Below, one piece after another: positions 1-7,414 of a stretch of DNA of 64,000 nt (the stretch's first letter is position 1; each line of letters opens with the position of its first letter). This DNA comes from Halogranum rubrum. Lineage in GTDB: Archaea > Halobacteriota > Halobacteria > Halobacteriales > Haloferacaceae. The stretch is taken from the NCBI RefSeq assembly GCF_900114455.1, contig NZ_FOTC01000001.1, positions 186,001 through 250,000 of the forward strand. Reading direction: 5' to 3'. The notes below the pieces were generated by a model. It had not been told where the DNA came from, ran no database searches, and worked only from the letters and a program-made list of their open reading frames with translations. The position numbers and the translations under genes are program-made.

Positions 1-1
1 C

Positions 2-664
2 GACGGAGACACCGTGGGCGACGTCCTCCTCCTCGCCCACTACGACGCCCACGACGTGGGTGAAGGCGCACTCGACAACGGCTGTGGCGTCGCAGTCGTC
101 GCCGCGGCGACCCGCCTCCTCGCGGCGATGGAACCGGCTCTCGACTGCGGTGTTCGAGTCGCAGCAGTCGGCTGTGAGGAGACGGGACTCGTCGGTTCAG
201 ACCATCTCGCCGGCGTCGTCGACCACGACGAGGTTTCGGCCGTCGTCAACGTCGACGGCGCAGGTCGGTTCCGTGACCTCGTCGCGATGACGCACACCTC
301 CGAGGCGACGGGAGACGTAGCGCGAGCGGTCGCCGACGACACGGGCCAGCCGATACGCGTCGTCTCGGAGCCACACCCCTTCAGCGACCAGTGGCCGTTC
401 GTCCGCGAGGGCGTCCCCGCACTACAGTTACACAGCGACAGCGGCGAACGCGGTCGCGGGTGGGGACACACGTCGGCCGACACGCGCGACAAAGTCGACC
501 GACGGAACCTCCGCGAACACGCGATGCTGACGGCGTTGCTCGTGCAGGAACTCGCCACCCGCGAGATTCCGCGACTCGACCGAAGTCACGTCGCCGAGGC
601 GTTCAGAGAGGCCGACTTCGAGCGCGGGATGCGTGCGGCAGGGCTGTGGCCGACCGACTGGTGA
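2..664 (+). CDS. M28-family zinc peptidase, C-terminal part (5' truncated by window)
   Basis: The reading frame is open to the first bases of the window, so the gene starts upstream; a GTG at 14 is internal. The visible part has the M28 aminopeptidase active-site series: HYDAH (first zinc ligand), DNGCG (bridging Asp), GCEETG (Glu-Glu pair), NVDGAG and a late GHTSADT containing the last His. Members of this family hydrolyse peptides, often as exported aminopeptidases. Whether this one is exported cannot be seen because the N-terminus is missing. The substrate is unknown. Confidence 0.85.
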   Translation, partial: DGDTVGDVLLLAHYDAHDVGEGALDNGCGVAVVAAATRLLAAMEPALDCGVRVAAVGCEETGLVGSDHLAGVVDHDEVSAVVNVDGAGRFRDLVAMTHTSEATGDVARAVADDTGQPIRVVSEPHPFSDQWPFVREGVPALQLHSDSGERGRGWGHTSADTRDKVDRRNLREHAMLTALLVQELATREIPRLDRSHVAEAFREADFERGMRAAGLWPTDW

Positions 665-765
665 GGAAAAACAAGTACCGTCGCTCGTCGGTCGAGAACT
701 CGAATAAAGAAATCGCGGTGTAGTCGGAAGTCGGTTCGGTCAGCGGGAAGTGAGGTCGCTATCGG

Positions 766-2769
766 TTAGCGTTCCTGTTCCTGCTCGACCGTGGTCGAGA
801 GGTTGCCGTCGTCGCTGGTGACGGTGACGTCCTGGTCCATCTCGTCGTCGCCCGCACCGGAGTCGGTCTCGGAGTCGGCGGCGAAGCTCGCGTCGTCGCT
901 CGAACCCGACATCGAAGCCTGGCTCTCGGCGCATTGGCTGTCCGTGCACATCGCCGATGCGGCGGTGTGTGCACCGTCAGACGAGGAACCGGTCTCGGCG
1001 TCGTGGGTCACGGAGGCGCCCTGCATCCCCATGCCACCGATGCCGTCAAAGCTGACCTGAACCTGCGTCGAGCTCGCGCTCTGTGACTGGCTCTGGTCGT
1101 TGTTCTCGCCGTCTTGGTCGCTCTCGGCGGACTGTTCGATGTTCTGCGTCTGGCTCTGGTCGACGTCGTCACCCTGGGCGTACTGGTGTGCCTCGGCCTC
1201 GGCATCCTGCGTCTGGCTCTGGTCGTTGCCGTAGCCCGATTGGGTCTGTTCGGCGTCTTGGTCGATGTCCTGTTCTTGGTCCTGAGTGATGTCGTCGCCG
1301 TGTGCGGCCTGGCTGGCGTCAGCGTCGGCGTCCTGGCTCTGGCTCTGGTCGTTGTGCACGCCCTCCTGGCTCTGCTCGGCGTCCTGGGTCACACCCTGGG
1401 ACTGCTCCTGGGAGTTGTCGTCGCCGGTGGCGATCTGTTCGGCGGATTCGGTGCTGTCCTGGGACTGGCTCTGGTCGTTGCCGTGGCCGTCCTGGTCCTG
1501 TTCTGCGTTCTGTTTGTTGCTCTGGGTCTGTTCTTGGCTGCTGTCCGTTCCGTCCTGGCTCTGGTAGGCGTCCTGGCTGGAGTCAGCGTCCTGGTCCTGG
1601 TCGTTGTGGACACCGGACTGGGTCTGGTCCTGCTCTTGGACTGCCTGTTCGCGCTGCTTCTGGTCGTTGTCGTCGCCGAACTGCTGCTGGTACTCGGACT
1701 GCTCGGCTTCGGCGCTCTGGTCCTGGCTGCTACCGGCTGCGTGCTGGGACTGGTCCTGCTTCTGTTCGACGGATTCGGTCTGGACCTGGGTGTTGTCCTC
1801 GCCTTCGAGGTACGCCGTCTGGTCCTGGTCGGAGGTTGCGCCCTGAGTCTGCTCGACGTACGCACCGGTCTGCGACTGCGTCTGGTCGGCCTCGGCGCTT
1901 TCCTTCTGGCGCTGTGCGTTGTCTTCGCCCGTCTGGCTGGCGAACTGGTTCTGTTCGGAGGATTCGCCCTGGAACTGCTCACCGGCGAGCGTCGACTGGC
2001 TCTGTTCTTGGTGGGTGTCGACGGTCTGCTGTTGGTTCTGTCGGCTGTCGACGGAGGAGAGCTGACCGCCCGCCTGCGTCTGACTGTCGTCCTGCAGTTG
2101 CACCTGGAGGCTCGTAGCCGATTCCTGGTGCTGACTGGCGCTCTGGTCGACGCCCTGGTTCTGGTGCTGGTCGTTCTTGTAGCCGACCTGGTAGCCTTCG
2201 CTGAACTGCTCGGCGTTCTGGTCTTGGTACTGCTCGCTCAGCACGGAGTGCTGCGACTGCGTACCCGTCTGGTCGACGTCCTGCGTCGACGTCTGGTCGT
2301 TCGCTTTGCCGTCCTGGCCAGCGAGACGCTCCTGGTCGACCGTCTGGTCTTGACCCTGGAAGCTGAAGAGGCTCTGCTGGAGGTTGGTACCGTACTGGTA
2401 GACGTCCTGTGCGACCTGCTGCACGTTGCGGACGCCGTACTGGCCGGTGTTGCCAGCCTGCGAGGACTCCTGAGCCTGTGCCTGGCCGTTGCCAGCGCCA
2501 GCCTGTGCCTGACCTTGCATCTGCGCGATGTCTTGGTCGGAGGTCTTCTCGTTGTTGATGCCGTCCTGGTCGTCTGTGAGCGACTGGACGAACTCCTGTA
2601 CTTGTGATTGGGAGTTGCCGAACGATGCCGAAGTCGCGCCGGCGGCGCCGACGATACTGCCCGAGACGACGAGCATAGTGATCGCGACGACGAACAGTCG
2701 AGAGATGACGCGCATCCCGCGACGTCCGGAAGCGGAGTCGGAATCGGCTGATTGATTGTTGTCTGACAT
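766..2769 (-). CDS. Exported curlin-like 21-residue-repeat protein A
   Basis: About 667 residues from ATG 2769; an in-frame ATG 11 codons upstream (2802) is possible, but MSDNN leads better into the signal segment. Residues about 25-45 are a hydrophobic signal or anchor ending AAGATSA. A degenerate repeat region follows. Residues 152-572 are 20 consecutive repeats of 21 residues (one is 22) with consensus Q1-x-G3-x-x-N6-x-Q8-x-Q10-x-Q12 and Q16/Q18/Q20. The C-terminal 95 residues are Gly/Ser/Asp-rich with a C-x4-C pair. Alternating Gln over two short stretches per repeat predicts a two-strand beta-solenoid rung. The Q-x-G-x-x-N-x5-Q spacing equals the CsgA curlin core. A functional amyloid or biofilm-matrix role is inference. 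The paralogue lies at 3262-5175. Confidence 0.8.
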   Translation of the reverse strand: MSDNNQSADSDSASGRRGMRVISRLFVVAITMLVVSGSIVGAAGATSASFGNSQSQVQEFVQSLTDDQDGINNEKTSDQDIAQMQGQAQAGAGNGQAQAQESSQAGNTGQYGVRNVQQVAQDVYQYGTNLQQSLFSFQGQDQTVDQERLAGQDGKANDQTSTQDVDQTGTQSQHSVLSEQYQDQNAEQFSEGYQVGYKNDQHQNQGVDQSASQHQESATSLQVQLQDDSQTQAGGQLSSVDSRQNQQQTVDTHQEQSQSTLAGEQFQGESSEQNQFASQTGEDNAQRQKESAEADQTQSQTGAYVEQTQGATSDQDQTAYLEGEDNTQVQTESVEQKQDQSQHAAGSSQDQSAEAEQSEYQQQFGDDNDQKQREQAVQEQDQTQSGVHNDQDQDADSSQDAYQSQDGTDSSQEQTQSNKQNAEQDQDGHGNDQSQSQDSTESAEQIATGDDNSQEQSQGVTQDAEQSQEGVHNDQSQSQDADADASQAAHGDDITQDQEQDIDQDAEQTQSGYGNDQSQTQDAEAEAHQYAQGDDVDQSQTQNIEQSAESDQDGENNDQSQSQSASSTQVQVSFDGIGGMGMQGASVTHDAETGSSSDGAHTAASAMCTDSQCAESQASMSGSSDDASFAADSETDSGAGDDEMDQDVTVTSDDGNLSTTVEQEQER
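1054..2316 (-). repeat. 63-bp tandem coding repeats, 20 units (21-residue Gln-ladder)
   Basis: In-frame tandem array inside repeat protein A. Every unit is 21 codons except one of 22. Anchor positions are Gln1 (Ala in three late units), Gly3, Asn6, Gln8, Gln10, Gln12 and Gln20. The last seven to eight units alternate between a Q-x-G-x-(G/H/N)-N type and an A-x-G-D-D-x type, giving a 42-residue super-period. DNA copies have diverged while the protein pattern is kept, which suggests selection on the fold. Confidence 0.85.
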
Positions 2770-3261
2770 TGGTTGGGGACGTTGACTTTCACGTAACGTC
2801 ATCCATCTATCATGGTGGAACGGGTTTGGGTATGACCCCGTTGTCGGTTCGAAAACGGCTATTAACGTCGTTTAACGGTGGATGAAGCCACGGGTACGCT
2901 TCCCGAACCGTCGTCGAGCCTCCCGCTTTTCCCCAGATTGATCGACGCTCGTCTCTTCGGTGACTGTGACTCCTATCGATTCTAACAGTCAGACATCCCG
3001 CCGACTCGACCGACACTGACGAGACGGCGACTCGTCTCCTCTCTACTACAAGCGCGAGCCGAAACAGTGTGTCCGACTCACGTGTGTCGTTCTGTCTCTC
3101 TGGCTGGGATACTACTCGTGTCTCCGACTCGACGGCTGCTGTCGCCGAGACGAGACTGCTCGTCTGTTCGAGAGGCCGCAAAAATGTGTTCGTTCGGTTT
3201 TGGTTCGTCACGTGTGTGACTGATAGTGGTACTCGATCCAGTGACCGATTCGACTACTCGA
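2770..3261. other. Intergenic region between the two repeat proteins
   Basis: About 490 bases without a convincing gene. It should carry the promoter of repeat protein A, on the minus strand, but I see no clear TATA element at the usual distance from 2769. A 133-codon minus-strand frame at 2810-3211 has a basic, Arg/Ser-rich composition unlike haloarchaeal proteins and is not called. Confidence 0.5.
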
Positions 3262-5175
3262 CTACTCTGGCGTCGGCGTGGTAGTCGACTGTGGGGTTGC
3301 CGTGGGTTCGGACGTCGTGGTTGGCTCGGGCGTCGTCGTCGACTCCGAGGTTGTCGACTCGGGCGTCGGCGTCGTGGTTGGCTCGGGCGTCGTCGTCGAC
3401 TCCGAGGTTGTCGACTCGGGCGTCGGCGTCGTAGTTGGCTCGGACGTCGTGGTCGGTTCGGGCGTCGTCGTCGTGGTCGGTTCGGGCGTCGTCGTCGTGG
3501 TCGGTTCGGGCGTCGTCGTCGTGGTCGGTTCGGGCGTCGTAGTCGGTTCTGGCGTCGTCTGCGGTGTCGCCGTCTCGTTCTGTGGCGTCTCGTCCGACTC
3601 GTTCGTTTCGCCCGATTCACTCGATTCACTCGATTCGTCCGATTCGGTCGATTCTAAGGACGCGAGGTAGTCTTCGAGAGAGCCCTGGTTGATGACGACT
3701 TCTCTGACGACGACGATGCTGCCGTCACTCTGGACCTCGATTTGCTGGACTGCCTGTGCTTGTTCCTGACCCGTATCGCCGGTCATGAACTGGTTGATGA
3801 TGATGTTGAGGACGACTGTCACGTCACCGTCGGACTGCACGAGCACCTGCTGGACTGCGAGTGCCTGTTGCTGGTTCTCGCCACCGACCTGCACTTGCGA
3901 TTGGTTCTGGTTCTGACTCTGGTTCTGCGTGTTGCCGTCGCCGGACTGCGATTGGTCCTGCGACTGACTGCTGTTCTGCGTCTGCGTCTGGTTCGCGTCG
4001 TCTGCGGTCTGGTTCTGGTACTGTGACTGCGTCGTGTCTTGCGTCTGCTCTTGGTCGTTACCCGTGCCGCTCTGGGTCTGGTTCTGTTCTTGGTCGACCG
4101 TCTGTTCTTGGTCCTGTGCGCTGTCGTTACCGGACTGGCTCTGTCCCTGGTCCTGGTCGACTGTCTGGTCTTGGTCCTGTTCGTTGTCCGTGCCGGACTG
4201 TGACTGATCCTGCTCTTGATCGTTGACCTGCTCTTGGTCCTGTGCGCTGTTGTTTCCGGACTGGAGTTCCTCTTGCGACTGGTCGCTCGATTGGTCCTGC
4301 GTCTGGTCGTTCGATTCGCCGGACTGGTCTTGGCTCTGGTCCTGACCGTTGGTCTGGTTCTGACCCTGCTCGTTGTCCGCGCCGGTCTGGCCTTCGGTCT
4401 GGTACTGGTCGTTGCTCTGGTTCTGCGTCTGGTTGTTCGCGTCGCCGTCCTGCGTCTGGTTCTGCGTCAGGTCGCTGTCCTGGTTCTGGTCCTGTGCGCT
4501 ATCGTTCGCGTACTGACCCTGCCCCTGCGCCTGGTCCAGTTCTTGGCCCTGGTCCTGGTCGTTGTTCGTGCCGGACTGCGATTGGTTCTGGTCGGTCGAC
4601 TGGTCTTGGCTCTGGTCTTGCGACGACCCGCTCGTGTCACCGGCGTAGTTTCCATCACTGTCGTCGCCGTCGTCGCTGTCGTCAGCGTCGTTCGAGTCGT
4701 CGCTCTTCTCGTCCGAACCGTCGCTCTCGTCACTGTCGTCGGACTTGTCGTCCTTCTCGTCCGCGTCGTCGACGCCGTCGGCGTCGTCGTCGCTGTCTTT
4801 CTTGGACTTCTTGGACTTCTTCGAGTTCTTCGACTCCGCGGATGAGTCGTCACTCCCGTCTGACGAGTCGCCGCTACTCGTCGCTGTCGTCACGTTCTCG
4901 TCGGGGACGGAGTTACTGACGGGGTCCGAGACGACCACGGGTGCGTTCGACGCACCGTCGGGGCCGGCCTGTGACCCGCAGTCACCGACACAGTCCGCGA
5001 CTGCCGGTTGTGAGGGTCCGAGTATGCCACCGCCGAGGACAACCGCAATCATCCCGCTGACGACGAGGACAGCGAGTATGGAGGGGAGGAGGAAACTCTG
5101 CCCCGAGATGTTCAGACTGGTCCCACCGTCGGTTCGAATGGAGGATTTATCGTGTTTACCGCTGGATTTAGACAT
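3262..5175 (-). CDS. Exported curlin-like 21-residue-repeat protein B with Thr/Pro stalk
   Basis: 637 residues. Residues 1-27 are polar; 28-52 form a hydrophobic signal or N-terminal anchor, followed by a C-x3-C pair at 62-66. Residues about 100-180 are extremely acidic Asp/Ser with a Lys-rich patch (SKKSKKSKK). Residues 200-428 are 11 repeats of 21 residues (the last is 19) with consensus Q-S-G-x-x-N-x-Q-x-Q-x-Q-x-x-D-Q-x-Q-x-Q-x. Then comes a duplicated hydrophobic module (AVQQxxVQSDG...INQ) and an Asp/Glu/Ser linker. The last ~100 residues are TTTPEP-type repeats, probably O-glycosylated. No C-terminal anchor motif (PGF-CTERM or LPXTG) is visible. It resembles an extended fibre-forming or matrix protein; function is inferred from the repeat alone. 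Confidence 0.8.
   Translation of the reverse strand: MSKSSGKHDKSSIRTDGGTSLNISGQSFLLPSILAVLVVSGMIAVVLGGGILGPSQPAVADCVGDCGSQAGPDGASNAPVVVSDPVSNSVPDENVTTATSSGDSSDGSDDSSAESKNSKKSKKSKKDSDDDADGVDDADEKDDKSDDSDESDGSDEKSDDSNDADDSDDGDDSDGNYAGDTSGSSQDQSQDQSTDQNQSQSGTNNDQDQGQELDQAQGQGQYANDSAQDQNQDSDLTQNQTQDGDANNQTQNQSNDQYQTEGQTGADNEQGQNQTNGQDQSQDQSGESNDQTQDQSSDQSQEELQSGNNSAQDQEQVNDQEQDQSQSGTDNEQDQDQTVDQDQGQSQSGNDSAQDQEQTVDQEQNQTQSGTGNDQEQTQDTTQSQYQNQTADDANQTQTQNSSQSQDQSQSGDGNTQNQSQNQNQSQVQVGGENQQQALAVQQVLVQSDGDVTVVLNIIINQFMTGDTGQEQAQAVQQIEVQSDGSIVVVREVVINQGSLEDYLASLESTESDESSESSESGETNESDETPQNETATPQTTPEPTTTPEPTTTTTPEPTTTTTPEPTTTTTPEPTTTSEPTTTPTPESTTSESTTTPEPTTTPTPESTTSESTTTPEPTTTSEPTATPQSTTTPTPE
3265..3570 (-). 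repeat. Thr/Pro/Glu-rich tandem coding repeats
   Basis: The C-terminal ~100 codons of repeat protein B consist of TTTPEP, TTSEP and TPESTTSES units. Two near-identical ~55-base blocks (beginning near 3319 and 3375) are recent tandem duplications. Such mucin-like tails are typical of extended cell-surface stalks. Confidence 0.8.
3892..4578 (-). repeat. 63-bp tandem coding repeats, 11 units (21-residue Gln-ladder)
   Basis: In-frame array covering residues 200-428 of repeat protein B. Ten units are exactly 21 codons and the last is 19, then a partial unit begins QVGGEN. Gln occupies positions 1, 8, 10, 12, 16, 18 and 20 almost without exception, with Ser2-Gly3 and Asn6 (Ser, Ala or Gly in some). 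This array is more regular than that of repeat protein A. Confidence 0.88.
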
Positions 5176-5491
5176 GGTTGCTTCCAGAGGAAAACCACGA
5201 GATTCATCTCGTTAGTTAGATGTTGGTTGCCGGATTTCCCGCTCGTGGCAAGGGAAGCCTGTGCTGCGACGGTGTCGTGTCGTGTGTGACCGTACCGGTT
5301 CGAAGACGCCCTCACTCCGCACCCCTCACCAAAACGCGGATTCGGACGCTTCAGGCGCTCCTGTGGCCGTTATCCTGTACTTACTCGGTGTACAGAGTGA
5401 CTCTGGAACTGCCAACTGCTCGAAAACGGACAGTCCCGAATCTCTATCTCTCCCGACACTCGCTCACAGAAGCAACGTGCGAGCGTCGCGG
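5176..5491. other. Intergenic region upstream of repeat protein B, with 14-bp dyad
   Basis: About 315 bases between truA (ends 5492) and the start of repeat protein B. A perfect inverted repeat CGAGAT-TC-ATCTCG lies at 5198-5211, about 22 bases before the ATG. It could be a 5'-UTR hairpin or an operator. No gene was found here. Confidence 0.4.
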
Positions 5492-6334
5492 CTACGTCTC
5501 GTCGGTTCTCGTGCAGATGTCGGCGGCGACCCGATGTCGGACGTGTCCGTCGACGGCGCGTTCACCGAACACCGCTCGCGTCGACTCGGCCGCCATCTCG
5601 TCGCGCTCGAAGGTGACGCCGGGGTAGTCGACACCCGTCAGGACGAGCGGCGTCGGTGGGGCCGAGGGGATACCCTCACGGCCTTCGAGTACTTCGGGAC
5701 CCAACACGTGCCCGACGGTGTCGAGTGGGGCGTCACCGCTTCCGATACTCTGGACCACGGAGACGAGTCGCCGGACGAGTTCCCGTGCGAACCCTCCCGA
5801 CTCGACGTGTATCTCCAGAAAGTCGCCGTCGCGAACGAGTTCGCCCGACACGTCTCGGACGGTTCCCGTCTCGTCGAGCGTGAGGTTGTGAAAGTCGTGT
5901 TCCCCGGAGAGTGCGTCGAGCGCCTCCCGAGCGCGCTGGTCGTCGACCTGCGGTCGTCCATCGAGCGATTCGGTTCCCGCTCTCGGCGCGTAGAGGTGGT
6001 AGGTGTACTGTCGCCGAATCGCATCGTGTGTCGCGTGGAAGTCGTCGTCGACGTCGGCGGCCGCCCACGCGCGGACGTTTCCCGGGAGTTCGCTGTTCAG
6101 CGCCCGCGGCGTACACCACTCCGGACACTCGAACGCGACTGTCTGAGCGACGGCTGAGACGCCTGCGTCCGTTCGTCCGGCGGCGGCGTATCCCGTCGGT
6201 CTGTGGGCGTCCTCGTCGAGAACGTCGAGGCGACGCAGCGCATCGAACAGGGTGTCTTCGACGGTCGAGACCGATGGCTGCCGCTGGAACCCGAAGTACG
6301 GTCGCCCGTCGTAGGCGACACGGAACGCGCGCAT
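5492..6334 (-). CDS. truA: tRNA pseudouridine synthase TruA
   Basis: 280 residues. It starts MRAFRVAYDG, typical of the family, and carries the catalytic AAGRTDAGVSA motif with the nucleophilic Asp near residue 58, plus the ARRQYTYHL-like segment later. TruA isomerises uridines 38-40 in the tRNA anticodon arm. The length is normal for archaeal members. It is followed upstream on the same strand by universal stress protein genes with a gap of about 90 bases, so it may have its own promoter. Confidence 0.93.
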   Translation of the reverse strand: MRAFRVAYDGRPYFGFQRQPSVSTVEDTLFDALRRLDVLDEDAHRPTGYAAAGRTDAGVSAVAQTVAFECPEWCTPRALNSELPGNVRAWAAADVDDDFHATHDAIRRQYTYHLYAPRAGTESLDGRPQVDDQRAREALDALSGEHDFHNLTLDETGTVRDVSGELVRDGDFLEIHVESGGFARELVRRLVSVVQSIGSGDAPLDTVGHVLGPEVLEGREGIPSAPPTPLVLTGVDYPGVTFERDEMAAESTRAVFGERAVDGHVRHRVAADICTRTDET

Positions 6335-6421
6335 GCCGAGAGATGTTCGTCGCGTCGATTAACCGCTTTCGCTCGACGGAGACCCATTCATGTCTCCTCG
6401 CCCTCGCCTCACGTCCGGACG

Positions 6422-6859
6422 CTACTCGTCGGACCGAACGGTCAACACGGGAACGGAGGCGTGACGGACGAGTCGCTCGGCGACGCTCCCGAGGAGGAAC
6501 CGTTCCAGACCGTGGTGTCCGCGTGTGCCGACGACGACGACGTCGATATCGTGGTCGTCGACGAAGTCCAGAATCGTCTCTGCGACGTGTCCGCGGACGA
6601 TGGTCGTCTCCACCGGAACGCCCACTGTCTCGCCCGCGTCGACGGCGCGAGACACCGCCTTCCGTGCGTCCGCTTCGAACCCGTCGACGATGACACTGGT
6701 GTCGGCGTCGATTCCTTTGAAGTGACTCACGTCGACGACTGCAACCGCGTGGAGCGTCGCGTCGTACCGTGAGGCGAGTTCGACTGCGTGGGCGAGCGCT
6801 GCCGCCGCTTCGGGGCTACCGTCGGTGGGAATCAGCACTCGCTCGTACTGCGTGTCCAT
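6422..6859 (-). CDS. Universal stress protein, UspA family
   Basis: 145 residues, one Usp domain. It opens with ERVLIPTDGS and ends with the ATP-binding motif G-T-R-G-H-x-G-L-E-R-F-L-L-G-S followed by VPVLTV. Haloarchaea encode many such cytoplasmic ATP-binding stress proteins and the exact role is unknown. The next gene upstream (6903-7334) is a close paralogue in the same direction, separated by about 43 bases, suggesting tandem duplication. Confidence 0.92.
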   Translation of the reverse strand: MDTQYERVLIPTDGSPEAAAALAHAVELASRYDATLHAVAVVDVSHFKGIDADTSVIVDGFEADARKAVSRAVDAGETVGVPVETTIVRGHVAETILDFVDDHDIDVVVVGTRGHHGLERFLLGSVAERLVRHASVPVLTVRSDE

Positions 6860-6902
6860 ACGCTCTGTACGCCGGAAAACGAGATAAACGCCCGCTCGCC
6901 GC

Positions 6903-7334
6903 TCACTCGTCGTCGAGGCGGACGGTCAAGACGGGGACCGAGGCGGTTCGGACGACGCGCTCGGTCACACTTCCGAGGAGGAAGTGGTCGAGTCCCGTGC
7001 GGCCGTGCGTCCCCATGACGACGAGGTCGATGTCGTTGTCGGTCGCGTACGTCGTAATCGTCTCCGCGGGGCGGCCGCGGACCACGGTCGTCTCGACGCG
7101 GAGACCGGCGGCTTCGGCGTCGGCTTCGACTCGGTCGACGGCCTCGCGCGAACCCTTCTCTACGGCGCTCAAGACGCTACTCGGGTCGACACCGACCGTA
7201 CTGAACCGTGTCGGGTCGACGACCGACAGTACGTGGAGTGTCGCGCCGTACTGCTCGGCGAGGTCGATAGCGTGTTCGACCGCCTTCGCGGCGGTGTCGC
7301 TTCCGTCCGTCGGCACGAGGATGTTGTCGTACAT
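6903..7334 (-). CDS. Universal stress protein, UspA family (paralogue)
   Basis: 143 residues from the ATG at 7334. The start was chosen because MYDNILVPTDGS is the conserved family beginning; the longer frame to 7382 adds an unrelated 16 residues. The nucleotide-binding G-T-H-G-R-T-G-L-D-H-F-L-L-G-S motif and the final VPVLTV are intact. It pairs with the downstream Usp gene; the two may be co-transcribed and form homo- or heterodimers (inference). Confidence 0.92.
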   Translation of the reverse strand: MYDNILVPTDGSDTAAKAVEHAIDLAEQYGATLHVLSVVDPTRFSTVGVDPSSVLSAVEKGSREAVDRVEADAEAAGLRVETTVVRGRPAETITTYATDNDIDLVVMGTHGRTGLDHFLLGSVTERVVRTASVPVLTVRLDDE

Positions 7335-7414
7335 CGTTCTCACTTCGAGTGGACAGACGGTTCGAAGCCCGTTAAGCGCCACCGACGATTCCCACGGCGT
7401 GAGAAGAGGGTCTC

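Noticed and set aside
1114-2607. 497-codon plus-strand open frame opposite repeat protein A
   Set aside because: It arises because CAG/GAC-rich repeat codons read as CTG/GTC on the other strand, giving a long Leu/Val frame with no start signal or domain. Similar frames oppose repeat protein B (4216-4845).
2810-3211. 133-codon minus-strand ORF between the repeat proteins
   Set aside because: Basic, Arg/Ser-rich composition, no ribosome site, no family resemblance.
1054-4578. CRISPR-like or non-coding satellite repeats
   Set aside because: The periodicity is exactly 63 bases with no unique spacers, and it preserves a protein frame and residue pattern, so it is coding.
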